Source of the DNA: Selenomonas sp. AE3005
GTDB lineage: Bacteria > Bacillota > Negativicutes > Selenomonadales > Selenomonadaceae
NCBI RefSeq assembly: GCF_905233635.1
Contig: NZ_CAJODG010000023.1
Span: 14,945-78,944, forward strand
Direction: 5' to 3'
DNA: 64,000 nt
In this document: positions 35,517 to 44,494 of the stretch, piece after piece
Layout of the letters: each line of letters begins with the position of its first letter
Numbering within the stretch: the first letter of the stretch is position 1
The notes under the pieces: model-generated
Databases searched by the model: none
What the model saw: the letters and a program-made list of their open reading frames with translations, nothing else
Told to the model about the DNA's origin: nothing
Program-made: the position numbers and the translations under genes

Positions 35517-36749
35517 ATGAGCAATGTAAATGACGCAGCTCTGAAACTGCATAAAGAATATCAAGGTAAATTAGCCGTACATAGCAAAGTACCCCTGGAA
35601 AAGGCCGAAGATTTGACATTAGCCTACACCCCTGGTGTGGCAGCGCCCTGTCTGGCCATCAAGGACGATAAGCGCAAAGCCTATGACTACACCAGTAAAG
35701 GCAATATGGTGGCAGTAGTCACCAATGGCACTGCGGTACTAGGTCTGGGAAATATCGGTGCTCTGGCCGGCCTGCCGGTCATGGAAGGCAAAGCTATCCT
35801 CTTTAAGGGCTTTGCCGGCGTTGATGCCGTTCCCATTTGTCTGGACGCCAAGGAACCCATGGAAGTCATAAAGGCCGTGCAGCTTATGGCGCCCACGTTC
35901 GGCGGCATCAATCTGGAAGATATCAAAGCGCCCCAGTGCTTTGATATTGAGCGCGAATTGAAGAAAACGCTGGATATTCCCGTATTCCATGACGACCAGC
36001 ACGGCACGGCTATCGTCGTGGTGTCTGCCCTGATAAATGCCTTTAAAATCGTCGGCAAGAGCTTTGCCACGGCCAAATTTATCGTAAATGGTGCCGGTGC
36101 AGCCGGTCAGGCAATTACCCGGCTGATTCACAGCGCCGGCGGCCGCAATATCATTCTCTGTGACTCCCGTGGTGCCATCTATGACGGCCGTCCCAATGGC
36201 ATGAACCCCTATAAGGAAGACATTGCCAAAATAACCAATCCTGACCACGAGGCCGGCCCCTTAAACGCCGTTATCCGCAAGGCTGACGTCTTTATCGGCG
36301 TGTCCGTTGCCGGCTGTTTGACGCCCGATATGGTACGCACCATGAGAAAAGACGCTATCGTCATGGGTATGGCCAACCCCGAACCGGAAATTATGCCCGA
36401 TTTGGCCAAGAAGGCCGGTGCCCGAATCGTCTGCACGGGCCGCTCCGATTTCCCCAATCAGGTCAATAACCTCCTGGCTTTCCCCGGCATCTTCCGTGGA
36501 GCGTTGGACGTACAGGCCAGCACCATCAACGAGGAAATGAAGATGGCGGCAGCCAACGCCATTGCCTCACTGATTAAACCGGAGGAACTGAACGAAGACC
36601 ATATTATAGCGAGCCCCTTCAATCCTGAAGTAGCCCCAACAGTTGCCGCCGCCGTAGCCAAAGCCGCCCGTAAGACCGGCGTAGCCAGAAACCGCAATAT
36701 GACCCCGGAAATGGTGGCTGAGCATACACGGGAACTGCTGAAAAAGTAA
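35517..36749 (+). CDS. NAD(P)-dependent malic enzyme
   Basis: 410 residues, the short bacterial form. YTPGVAAPC at the N-terminus, DDQHGTAIV with the metal-binding Asp pair, NGAGAAGQAI for the dinucleotide fold, and SDFPNQVNN. It converts malate to pyruvate and CO2 with reduction of NAD(P). No phosphotransacetylase extension. The ATG at 35517 follows GAAAGGAAG; the frame upstream is repeat sequence. Bounded by terminators on both sides, so a single-gene transcript. Confidence 0.94.
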   Translation: MSNVNDAALKLHKEYQGKLAVHSKVPLEKAEDLTLAYTPGVAAPCLAIKDDKRKAYDYTSKGNMVAVVTNGTAVLGLGNIGALAGLPVMEGKAILFKGFAGVDAVPICLDAKEPMEVIKAVQLMAPTFGGINLEDIKAPQCFDIERELKKTLDIPVFHDDQHGTAIVVVSALINAFKIVGKSFATAKFIVNGAGAAGQAITRLIHSAGGRNIILCDSRGAIYDGRPNGMNPYKEDIAKITNPDHEAGPLNAVIRKADVFIGVSVAGCLTPDMVRTMRKDAIVMGMANPEPEIMPDLAKKAGARIVCTGRSDFPNQVNNLLAFPGIFRGALDVQASTINEEMKMAAANAIASLIKPEELNEDHIIASPFNPEVAPTVAAAVAKAARKTGVARNRNMTPEMVAEHTRELLKK

Positions 36750-36760
36750 AATTCCAAACA

Positions 36761-36808
36761 AAAAGACCGATACAATCAGCCTTCCCCCGCCGACTGTATC
36801 GGTCTTTT
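36761..36808. terminator. Terminator between malic enzyme and the AbiE pair
   Basis: AAAAGACCGATACA and TGTATCGGTCTTTT with a 20-nt loop between convergent genes; symmetric A and T runs allow action on both strands. Confidence 0.87.
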
Positions 36809-36829
36809 ACTCTATACAAAACGTGTTCT

Positions 36830-37699
36830 TTATTTCAACCTGCTTACCATCGCCTTGAAGAAATCTTCACTCCATATATGCAAACTTTCATCATGCTTTA
36901 TGAAGGCACGTACATCGTTTTTAGCAGCTTCGTAGTTAATAGTGGCAAATCGCTGACAAAGAAGTTCCTGCAAGCAGGTTATGGTCAGTTCTTCATTAGC
37001 TTTCCATGCCCCTGTCTGCTCCAAACGGCTTTGCAAGTGTGGCAGATTGATACTGGTACCCTGTTGGATATACCATACAAAATCATATAAATCCCGTCCC
37101 TTGACGCGATTTTTCCAATTCCGGCAAATGACCGCATGGAGTTTGCCAGCGAACAAGGATGGTTTATCGTATAATCTCACCATATATGGTACCGGCCTAA
37201 GGCCGTATTGGTACTCGAAAGTCGCTCCCTGTGGCGGATTTACATCAATCTCCACTTTGATTTTTACCTTTTCATCACTATGTATCGCTTTGAAATTACT
37301 ATCCTTATTATAGATTGTTATGAGCTGAACCAGTGTATCGCCTTTGATAAAGGCAGACTGTATCGCCGTATCGATGTTCTTTTCCTTGCGGGAAACTTCC
37401 ATGTCCAGACCAAAACTCAATAGCGTATCTCTTATTGCCGAACAATATTTATCCAGTGCAAAATCTGGTTCAGGCACCTCTAACGAGAAATCCATATCCT
37501 CTGAAAACCTGTCCAAACCATGGAATAAGCGTAACGCTGTCCCCCCATAAAAGGCAGCCACTTTGAAAAAATCGGTTCTGCTCAAGCCATAAAGCGCTAT
37601 CTCCTGTACGATTTCTTTAAGCGCATTACGGTACTCATCAGCATTTTGAGGATTATACATTTCTATAAAATCCTGAAAAAGCATATTCATCACACGCAC
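36830..37699 (-). CDS. AbiEii/AbiGii-type nucleotidyltransferase toxin
   Basis: 289 residues. FYGGTALRLFHGLDRFSEDM followed by DF is the nucleotidyltransferase core (GGT, then SEDMDF with the metal-binding Asp pair). SLFAGKLHAVICRNW and VKGRDLYDFVWY are the following conserved helix motifs of the AbiEii family. In the known type IV pairs this protein modifies a cellular target, possibly tRNA or GTP-binding proteins, and is countered by AbiEi acting on transcription. The gene overlaps the AbiEi gene by 10 nt, the usual order. AT-rich compared with malic enzyme and gyrA. Confidence 0.88.
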   Translation of the reverse strand: MRVMNMLFQDFIEMYNPQNADEYRNALKEIVQEIALYGLSRTDFFKVAAFYGGTALRLFHGLDRFSEDMDFSLEVPEPDFALDKYCSAIRDTLLSFGLDMEVSRKEKNIDTAIQSAFIKGDTLVQLITIYNKDSNFKAIHSDEKVKIKVEIDVNPPQGATFEYQYGLRPVPYMVRLYDKPSLFAGKLHAVICRNWKNRVKGRDLYDFVWYIQQGTSINLPHLQSRLEQTGAWKANEELTITCLQELLCQRFATINYEAAKNDVRAFIKHDESLHIWSEDFFKAMVSRLK

Positions 37700-38280
37700 C
37701 GCCTTTCTTCCATTATTTTACTTAGGAACAATAGATTTCTCTTTTTATAATACGGTGCCAAAGTTACTATATCGGTTGCATCTAAATTTCGCAAATCTTC
37801 TTCGTTAATCCGTAAATCATCAAACAATAACTCTTTAAGTGCTTTTTTGCTGAATACCGGCTTCTGTATGTATAGCATATCACAAATAGCCTTTTCCGGC
37901 GTAGCCAGCGCATATCCCATCCCATTTTCCTGTTGCCACTTTACTCCCACATGGTAGATGGCCTTGGGAACATCCCGGTAATAAAACGTGCCGATTTCAT
38001 TTCTAAATACCTTCGAACGGTTCTTGTCATAGGTCGCAGAGGTACAACCAAAAACACGTTCAGGTATCAGTCCATGCAAAGAAAGTGCTGTTTCAAAAGA
38101 AACATAAGACGGCCCGTATATGGCTCCAGCCAATAAATATGTAGCTATATTCTTATCCGTTGCATACATACCTCTACGTAAACGGTACAATGCCTTATCT
38201 TCTACCATACGTTTTAGCTTCATATCAGGATTCGCATAATTGGTAAGGCCATTTAGTATCTCTACACTGTCTCTAATCAT
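37690..38280 (-). CDS. AbiEi-type antitoxin/transcriptional repressor
   Basis: 196 residues. An N-terminal helical and winged-helix part (KALYRLRRGMYATDKN) precedes the domain GPSYVSFETALSLHGLIPE, found in AbiEi antitoxins, and a C-terminal ATPEKAICDMLYI. AbiEi usually represses the operon by binding inverted repeats and neutralises AbiEii. Upstream of the toxin gene and overlapping it, as in other AbiE systems. Confidence 0.87.
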   Translation of the reverse strand: MIRDSVEILNGLTNYANPDMKLKRMVEDKALYRLRRGMYATDKNIATYLLAGAIYGPSYVSFETALSLHGLIPERVFGCTSATYDKNRSKVFRNEIGTFYYRDVPKAIYHVGVKWQQENGMGYALATPEKAICDMLYIQKPVFSKKALKELLFDDLRINEEDLRNLDATDIVTLAPYYKKRNLLFLSKIMEERRCV

Positions 38281-38381
38281 ACCGATTTCCTCCTGTTAAT
38301 ATCATTGTATGATAGTATGTGGAGAAAATCAATATATTTATATAATATATGTGAGCAATGGTCAAATTTCGCAAAAATAAT

Positions 38382-38418
38382 AAGGAGGTAATATCGCCGC
38401 AACGACATTACCTCCCTT
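38382..38418 (-). terminator. Probable gyrA terminator
   Basis: GGAGGTAAT and ATTACCTCC arms; on the minus strand followed by TTATTATTTTT. It lies about 100 nt beyond the gyrA stop. Confidence 0.7.
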
Positions 38419-38520
38419 TCAAGCGAGCTTTTCTACTTTCAGTATCAGATATTTCTAAAGTAAATAACTGCAAGTTCTATAGCAAAAAGAACAAGTAAAG
38501 CTCTATTCCCTATATATTTG

Positions 38521-40932
38521 TTAGTCTTCCTTCTGCTCCAAAGTTGCCATGGACGCTACCTTGTCATTTTCTGCCGTGGTCATGAGCTTGACGCCCTGTG
38601 TGTTGCGGCTGATGACGGAGATATCGGACACATTGGTGCGGATTACGATACCGTCGGTGGTTATGAGCATCAGTTCATGGTCAGGACGGACTACCTTAAT
38701 GCCTACCACACAGCCGGTTTTTTCCGTGACCTTCATATTGATAAGGCCCTTGCCGCCACGTGTCTGAGCGCGGTATTCGTCGGTGCTGGTACGTTTGCCA
38801 TAGCCGCATTCCGTAACGGTGAGGACTTCGGCATTGCGCACGAGGATATCCATGCCGACAACTTCATCACCGTCAGACAGGGTAATGCCCTTTACGCCGC
38901 GCGCCATACGTCCCATAGCGCGGACATCGTCCTCGGAGAAGGCAATAGCCTTACCGAGTTTGGTACCCAGCATCAGATAGCTTTCACCATCGGTGAATTT
39001 AACACCCATGAGGTCATCATCATCGTCAAGGTTAATGGCATTCAGGCCATTTTTACGCAGGTTGCTGAACTCAGACAGGGACGTTTTCTTCACGATACCC
39101 TTGCGGGTAGCCATAAAGAGGTATCTATCCGGGTCAAAGCCCTTGACCTGAATGACCGCCGTAATCTTTTCGCCCTGGTCAATCGCCGTTCCTTTGGCCG
39201 TACGGCTGGATTCGGCAATTTCGTAGGCTTTGAGGCTGTACACACGGCCCCGGGTCGTAAAGAACAGGATGGTGTGGTGGGTAGTGGTAATCAGCAGGTT
39301 TTCCACAAAATCCGTTTCTTTAGTACCCATGCCCTTAATGCCCTTGCCGCCGCGATTCTGACGACGGTAAGTATCCAGCGGCATACGCTTGATGTAGTTG
39401 TTATGCGTGAGGGTAATCACCACATCTTCTTCCGCGATGAGGTCTTCCACATCGATTTCCGAGGTGTCAATGGTGAGTTTCGTGCGGCGGTCATCGCCGT
39501 ACTTTTCCTTCACAGCCGTAAGTTCTTCTTTGATGATGTTCAGGATTTTCTGTTCATCAGCCAGGATAGCCTTGAAATTTTCAATAGCCTTCAAAGTTTC
39601 CTGATATTCTTCCTCAATCTTCTCCCGTTCCAGGCCGGTGAGGCGCTGGAGGCGGAGGTCGAGGATGGCCTGTGCCTGCTTGTCAGAGAGCTTAAAGCCC
39701 GTCATCAAGGCCTCTTTGGCGATATCAGCCGTGCGGCTCTCGCGGATGGTCGTAATGACTGCGTCCAGATGGTCGAGGGCGATGTTCAAGCCTTCCAAGA
39801 TATGTGCGCGGGCCTCAGCCTTTTTCAGTTCATACTGCGTGCGGCGGGTAATAACTTCTTCCTGGTGCTTGATGTAATAATGCAGCACCTGCTTGAGGTT
39901 CAATACCTGCGGCTTGCCGTCTACCAAGGCCAGCATGATTACGCCGAAACTTTCCTGCAGCTGCGTATGCTTAAAGAGCTGGTTCAGAATAACATTGGCG
40001 TTAGCGTCGCGGCGCAGGTCGATAACAATGTGCATACCATTGCGGTCAGATTCATCACGCAAATCAGTAATGCCTTCAATCTGCTTATCACGGACAAGCT
40101 GGGCAATCTTTTCAATAAGACGAGCCTTGTTTACTTGATAGGGCAGTTCCGTAACTACAATACGCGGCTTGCCGTTGCTCATGGTTTCGATATGGGCATT
40201 GGCGCGCATTTTGATAATGCCGCGGCCAGTGGTATAAGCCTGACGAATGCCTTCCTTGCCCAGTACCAGACCAGCAGTCGGGAAGTCCGGCCCCTTGATA
40301 ACCGTCATAAGCTCTTCGATAGAAGTATCGGGATTATCAATAAGCATTAACGTACCGTCAATAACCTCGCCCATATTGTGCGGAGGAATATTGGTGGCCA
40401 TACCTACGGCTATACCGGACGTACCGTTTACCAACAGCTGTGGGAACTTGGCCGGCAATACCGACGGCTCCTTCAGGGATTCATCGTAATTCGGGGTAAA
40501 GTCCACCGTTTCCTTGTCGATGTCCTGTAACATCAACTCCGAAATCTTGGACATACGGACTTCCGTATAACGCATAGCTGCGGCCGGGTCACCATCGACG
40601 GAACCAAAGTTACCATGACCGTCTGCCAGCATGTAACGCATAGAAAAGTCCTGAGCCATACGCACAATGGCATCATAAACGGAGCTATCACCATGCGGGT
40701 GATATTTACCGAGTACTTCACCGACGATACGAGCCGATTTCTTATAGGGCTTGCCTGAGCCCATACCAGCTTCCTGCATGGCATAGAGTATACGGCGGTG
40801 TACCGGCTTCAAACCATCGCGGACATCCGGCAATGCACGGGAGACGATAACACTCATCGCATAGTCGATGTAGCAGTTCTTCATCTCGTGTTCCAGATTG
40901 ACGGGGACTATTTTTCCCTGTTCAAACTCCAC
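38521..40932 (-). CDS. gyrA: DNA gyrase subunit A
   Basis: 803 residues, normal length. The N-terminal breakage-reunion domain has [17 protein letters not shown] (quinolone region, Ser83 and Asp87) and Tyr122 in AMRYTEVR as the DNA-cleaving tyrosine. The C-terminal half shows the repeated beta-pinwheel blades, including GRxxRGVKGI. With GyrB it introduces negative supercoils using ATP. It is not adjacent to gyrB: about 4.5 kb with seven other features lie between. A 610-codon antisense frame is an artefact. Confidence 0.97.
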   Translation of the reverse strand: MEFEQGKIVPVNLEHEMKNCYIDYAMSVIVSRALPDVRDGLKPVHRRILYAMQEAGMGSGKPYKKSARIVGEVLGKYHPHGDSSVYDAIVRMAQDFSMRYMLADGHGNFGSVDGDPAAAMRYTEVRMSKISELMLQDIDKETVDFTPNYDESLKEPSVLPAKFPQLLVNGTSGIAVGMATNIPPHNMGEVIDGTLMLIDNPDTSIEELMTVIKGPDFPTAGLVLGKEGIRQAYTTGRGIIKMRANAHIETMSNGKPRIVVTELPYQVNKARLIEKIAQLVRDKQIEGITDLRDESDRNGMHIVIDLRRDANANVILNQLFKHTQLQESFGVIMLALVDGKPQVLNLKQVLHYYIKHQEEVITRRTQYELKKAEARAHILEGLNIALDHLDAVITTIRESRTADIAKEALMTGFKLSDKQAQAILDLRLQRLTGLEREKIEEEYQETLKAIENFKAILADEQKILNIIKEELTAVKEKYGDDRRTKLTIDTSEIDVEDLIAEEDVVITLTHNNYIKRMPLDTYRRQNRGGKGIKGMGTKETDFVENLLITTTHHTILFFTTRGRVYSLKAYEIAESSRTAKGTAIDQGEKITAVIQVKGFDPDRYLFMATRKGIVKKTSLSEFSNLRKNGLNAINLDDDDDLMGVKFTDGESYLMLGTKLGKAIAFSEDDVRAMGRMARGVKGITLSDGDEVVGMDILVRNAEVLTVTECGYGKRTSTDEYRAQTRGGKGLINMKVTEKTGCVVGIKVVRPDHELMLITTDGIVIRTNVSDISVISRNTQGVKLMTTAENDKVASMATLEQKED

Positions 40933-41062
40933 AATCTCACCTCAAAATCTTCCTGCTTGTCCATAAAAATATATGCTAAAGCTATAATAAAAATGCAAAA
41001 TACTAGCTTCTTATTATATCATTTTTAAACAAAAAAGTCCATCAACACTGATAAAATAAGCG

Positions 41063-41091
41063 TTGACAGACTCCAATCATTAGTATAACAT
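41063..41091 (+). promoter_or_regulatory. Probable promoter of the toxin-peptide mRNA
   Basis: TTGACA (41063-41068) and overlapping -10 candidates TATAAC/TAACAT (41084-41091), spacer 15 or 17 nt; predicted start near 41097. Confidence 0.6.
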
Positions 41092-41148
41092 CTTACTTAG
41101 GTGCTGTTTGGCGGTCTAATTTTGCCCTCAGAATTGAGGTGCTCGCCT

Positions 41149-41211
41149 ATGAATGAGCTAATCATAGTTCTGTTTATAATCTTGCTCATTATTATAGAGA
41201 TAAAAAAATAA
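41149..41211 (+). CDS. Small hydrophobic type I toxin-like peptide
   Basis: 20 residues: a polar MNELI start, a hydrophobic core of Leu/Ile/Val/Phe, and a charged EIKK end. GAGGTG lies at good spacing from the ATG. The stop codon runs into an AACCGCC...GGCGGTT hairpin, and a convergent promoter lies downstream. This arrangement matches the short holin-like/Fst-like toxins of type I systems in Firmicutes, where a membrane peptide is silenced by an overlapping antisense RNA. The exact family is uncertain. The gene is isolated between gyrA and a ppx-like gene. Confidence 0.7.
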   Translation: MNELIIVLFIILLIIIEIKK

Positions 41212-41320
41212 ACCGCCCTAGCCTCGCAAACTTCGGCGGTTTATTCATTTTGAAAATAGCCTAACCGAGGGCGACCGCCCTACAAGGCCTAGCGTTGCGT
41301 CGCTAGGCGGCACCTTCTTT
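41205..41320 (-). ncRNA. Predicted antisense RNA (antitoxin) of the small peptide
   Basis: On the minus strand TTGCCT (41356-41351), an 18-nt spacer and TATAAT (41332-41327) would start a transcript near 41320. It runs through GCCGCCTAGCG/CGCTAGGC structure and ends at the shared hairpin, overlapping the toxin mRNA 3' end. Both RNAs begin with a similar AGGTGC and share GGCGGTC and GCCCTC blocks. Length would be about 115 nt. Confidence 0.6.
41211..41243. terminator. Bidirectional terminator of the toxin/antisense pair
   Basis: AAACCGCC and GGCGGTTT arms. Minus-strand reading is followed by TTATTTTTTT; plus-strand reading by TATTCATTTT. Confidence 0.7.
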
Positions 41321-41368
41321 ACGTACATTATAGCATTTGCCGTATATAATAGGCAAATGCTTTTTATT

Positions 41369-42283
41369 TTATTTCCCCATTATCTGGTCATATATATAAC
41401 CTTCCCTTACCCCCGAATCACTATACGTAATCCAATGGCTTTGGAACCTGCGGGACAGCACGCTGGCGATAATCAGCCCCGGGATAATGGTATTGAGCCT
41501 TTCCGGCACAGAACGCATCAGTGTTATGGACATTTCCTGAGTCATGCCCAAATCACTGACAAAATTGCCGATAATGCTGCGGATATTCTTAGTTTCCAAA
41601 CGGCGGTTAGCCGCCGGCAGGTTAAATAATTCATTGTTTAATGCACAGGCTCCTTTAAAAGTACCGCCTATGCCCACAATCTCCGCCTCACTGATACTGA
41701 TAAAATCTGAGGCCGCAGCGATGGTTGCCTCAGCCTCACCATGCATTTCCATGCACTCCTGCATTGTCGGCAGGACATCTTTTACGTACTTGCTGGCAAA
41801 ACTCAGCGAGCCGATAGGCAGGCTGGTCTTATACTGGATTTGCCGGTCACGATAAGTCACAATCTCCGTGCTGCCCCCGCCTATATCAATCAGCAGGCCG
41901 GAATCATTCTGCAGATTATGAGTGGCACCGATAAAATCAAAAGTAGCCTCCTCGTCACCACTGATAACCTGAATCTTAATGCCCGTACGCTCTTCGATGG
42001 CCTCTACAGCCTCACGGCTGTTTTTGGCATTACGCAAAGCCGCTGTGGTAAAAGCCGCCACGCGATTGATTTTAAAGCAATGGAGAAAACGCTTATACTC
42101 CAGCAAAGTCTCCACTGCCCGTTCAATTCCCTCCGGCTGCATTACGCCTTCTTTTACATAGGAGGCCAGTCCCACCGTAGCCTTGCGTTTCATCAGTTGT
42201 TCAAAATGGTTGCCCTCGATAAGATAAACTGCCATCCGTATCGTATTGGAACCAATGTCAATTATCCCCTGTAGCATCGCCAT
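41369..42283 (-). CDS. Ppx/GppA family phosphatase
   Basis: 304 residues, the short single-domain form. IDIGSNTIRMAVY, AAFTTAALRNAKN and the LLIDIGGGSTEIV loop are the ASKHA nucleotide/phosphate motifs of exopolyphosphatase and guanosine pentaphosphate phosphatase. It may hydrolyse polyphosphate or pppGpp. The C-terminal HD extension of longer Ppx is absent. It lies 13 nt downstream of the threonine-synthase-like gene, probably in the same transcript. Confidence 0.9.
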   Translation of the reverse strand: MAMLQGIIDIGSNTIRMAVYLIEGNHFEQLMKRKATVGLASYVKEGVMQPEGIERAVETLLEYKRFLHCFKINRVAAFTTAALRNAKNSREAVEAIEERTGIKIQVISGDEEATFDFIGATHNLQNDSGLLIDIGGGSTEIVTYRDRQIQYKTSLPIGSLSFASKYVKDVLPTMQECMEMHGEAEATIAAASDFISISEAEIVGIGGTFKGACALNNELFNLPAANRRLETKNIRSIIGNFVSDLGMTQEMSITLMRSVPERLNTIIPGLIIASVLSRRFQSHWITYSDSGVREGYIYDQIMGK

Positions 42284-42296
42284 TTCTCCTAAAGTA

Positions 42297-43292
42297 TCAG
42301 CGCTTGAGGCCGCTGCCCGTCATGGGAATAACCACTCTGTAATTATCCGGCTTGCCTGCGGCAAAGAACTTTTCTGCCCCGGCCAAAGCTGCGGCAGAAG
42401 TCAGCTCCACATACACGCCCTTGGAGGCCAGGAACTTCTTCGCCTTGAGAATGTCCGTATCTTCCACCGTCACCACATCGCCGCCGCTCTGCTTTAAGAT
42501 ATTCACCATGGTATTCAGGCGCTTCGGCGTTTCAATACGGATAGCATGAGCAATCGTCGTCTTTTTCGGCTGCGGTTCCTTGTCATAGAAAGCCTCATAC
42601 AGTGGTGCACACTTGCTGCTCTGTACGGCCACAAAATGCGGCAGACGGCCAATCTCCATAAAACCATTGAAGAGGCCGATAAGCATGGTGCCATTGCCCA
42701 CAGGCATGAAAATATACTCAGGAATTTTGTTGCCCAGCTGCTTGTAAATCTCCTTGGCCATGGGGCGCATCCCCTCGAAGAACAGGGGATTGTACACATG
42801 CGAAGCATAATAGGCATCGCCAAGATTCTTCTTGACAGCAGCACAGGTATTCATGCGTCCGTTGGGAACTTTTACAATCTTCGCACCGTAGGACTCAATC
42901 TGATTAGCCATTTCGCTGGACAAATCATCCGGCACATATACAGTACATTCAATGCCGGCAGCCGCTGCATAAGCCGCCATCGAGGCACCTGCATTGCCTG
43001 CCGAATCAAGGGCGATTTTCTTAATCCCCAAATGGTTTATCTCATTTATCAGCGTATGAGCGCCACGATCCTTAAATGAGCCTGTCGGCTGAAGATTCTC
43101 CAGTTTCAGCAGCACATCCAGCTTGCCGGATTTCAGCGGCAGCATTGGTGTCTCCACTTCCCCCAGCGTAATTTCCGTATGCACCTCATCCATAGGGTCT
43201 TTATGCAAGCGGAACATACCCCCACACTCACACATATAGGAATGCGTATTCAGCGGATATGGCTTTTTGCATTTCTCACAGTAAAAATACAT
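42297..43292 (-). CDS. PLP-dependent threonine synthase-like enzyme
   Basis: 331 residues. N-terminal zinc-ribbon-like CEKCKKPYPL and CECGG, then the fold type II PLP core: NLQPTGSFKDRGAH has the Schiff-base Lys, DSAGNAGASMAAYA the phosphate-binding turn, and PVGNGTML the Gly loop. It most resembles threonine synthase, but diaminopropionate-type or other lyases share the fold. The ATG at 43292 is chosen because AGGAGGGG is 8 nt upstream; the open frame extends 47 codons further without support. Confidence 0.85.
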   Translation of the reverse strand: MYFYCEKCKKPYPLNTHSYMCECGGMFRLHKDPMDEVHTEITLGEVETPMLPLKSGKLDVLLKLENLQPTGSFKDRGAHTLINEINHLGIKKIALDSAGNAGASMAAYAAAAGIECTVYVPDDLSSEMANQIESYGAKIVKVPNGRMNTCAAVKKNLGDAYYASHVYNPLFFEGMRPMAKEIYKQLGNKIPEYIFMPVGNGTMLIGLFNGFMEIGRLPHFVAVQSSKCAPLYEAFYDKEPQPKKTTIAHAIRIETPKRLNTMVNILKQSGGDVVTVEDTDILKAKKFLASKGVYVELTSAAALAGAEKFFAAGKPDNYRVVIPMTGSGLKR

Positions 43293-43416
43293 GTCAACCC
43301 CTCCTAATATTATTGCTAAAATTTGCATCAATGCGCAGTCGTATACTTTATTATTATATTCGCCATAAGAACGCCAATCCCTTTTTTCATAAATTAACAG
43401 AAACTCTATTTTTCTA

Positions 43417-43445
43417 TTGAAATCATTTTGCAAATGTTGTATTAT
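43417..43445 (+). promoter_or_regulatory. Promoter of a candidate small RNA
   Basis: TTGAAA (43417-43422), exactly 17 nt, TATTAT (43440-43445). No ORF follows on this strand. Confidence 0.6.
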
Positions 43446-43451
43446 AGAGAA

Positions 43452-43645
43452 GGGAGAACAACGATATATAGTATATCGTTGTAGGCAGAAGGTATAGAGG
43501 CGGCAAAAGCAGGAACGTTCGGTAGTTCCTGCTTTTGCATTATAAAGTTATAAAGAAAAAATCAAGCCCGGAATAACTATCCGCGCGTTCAGGCAAACCT
43601 GCCAAACGCTGTGGAAATATTTATTCCGGGCTTTTTTTGCTTTTT
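43452..43645 (+). ncRNA. Candidate small RNA with three hairpins
   Basis: After the promoter come a perfect 11-bp hairpin (ACAACGATATA TAG TATATCGTTGT, 43458-43482), a 14-bp hairpin (GCAAAAGCAGGAAC/GTTCCTGCTTTTGC, 43503-43538) and a long final stem (AAGCCCGGAATAA with TTATTCCGGGCTT, about 43564-43634) followed by seven T, G, C and seven T. No reading frame with an SD. The last hairpin can also serve the convergent htpX gene. About 190 nt; it fills most of the 353-nt gap. Confidence 0.5.
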
Positions 43646-44494
43646 TTATCTGCCGCTTGCCTGAGCGCGCAAACGGGCAATGCGTTCACTTGTCTGCGGA
43701 TGAGTGCTGAACAGCTTGCTCATGGTAGAGCCAATACCGCTGAACGGATTGATGATGAACATGTGAGCTGTAGCCGGCGTGGCGTCCTGCATCTGCCGCC
43801 CGTTCAGAGCGTAATACTCGATTTTTTCCAGAGCATCAGCCAGATAGTTGGCATTGCCGCAAATCTCAGCGCCATCATGGTCGGCTTCATACTCCCGGGA
43901 ACGGGAAATAGCCATCTGAATCAGGCTGGCAGCCAAAGGCGCGAGAATGACCATCAAAAGCGCTGCAATCGGATTTCCGCCTTCATCATCATCACTGCGG
44001 CCGCCGAAGAAGGCAAAGAACTGGGCCGTATAAGTGATAACCGTAGCCATCATCGCGGCAATCGTGCCCGTCAGGATATCACGGTTCTTCACATGCGCCA
44101 GCTCGTGGCCCAGAACGCCGGACAGCTCGTTGTAATCCAGGGCCCGCATAATCCCCGTAGTCACCGCCACGGCTGCATGGGACGGATTACGGCCTGTCGC
44201 AAAGGCATTGGGCGTATCCTCGTTGATGATGTACACACGCGGCATGGGCAATTCTGCATTAGCGGCTAAGTTTTCCACCAGACCGTACAGCTGGGGAGCA
44301 TCCTCCCGGCTCACTTCCTGAGCATTGTACATTTTCAGCACCATGGAATCGCTGAACCAATAGGAAAAGAAGTTCATCCCCAAAGAGATAATCAGCATAA
44401 TCATCATGCCGCCCTTGCCGCCCACAAGACCGCCGATAAAAATCATGATGGCGCCCAGCAGCACCATTAACATCAAGGTTTTCAGGTTATTCAT
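43646..44494 (-). CDS. htpX: Membrane zinc protease HtpX
   Basis: 282 residues. Two N-terminal membrane segments, then the M48 motif GHELAHVKN with His130, Glu131 and His134, further membrane segments (about 140-190), and the downstream Glu in REYEADHDGAEICGN. HtpX degrades misfolded inner-membrane proteins. Its start overlaps the terC stop by 8 nt, so it is the second gene of that transcript and shares the Mn2+ riboswitch leader. Confidence 0.94.
   Translation of the reverse strand: MNNLKTLMLMVLLGAIMIFIGGLVGGKGGMMIMLIISLGMNFFSYWFSDSMVLKMYNAQEVSREDAPQLYGLVENLAANAELPMPRVYIINEDTPNAFATGRNPSHAAVAVTTGIMRALDYNELSGVLGHELAHVKNRDILTGTIAAMMATVITYTAQFFAFFGGRSDDDEGGNPIAALLMVILAPLAASLIQMAISRSREYEADHDGAEICGNANYLADALEKIEYYALNGRQMQDATPATAHMFIINPFSGIGSTMSKLFSTHPQTSERIARLRAQASGR

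Noticed and set aside
38518..40350. 610-codon open frame antisense to gyrA
   Set aside because: A by-product of gyrA codon use; no SD, no recognisable domain, and gyrA itself is intact.
42297..43433. 47-residue N-terminal extension of the threonine-synthase-like protein
   Set aside because: No SD at the upstream start, while the ATG at 43292 has AGGAGGGG and gives the usual zinc-ribbon N-terminus.
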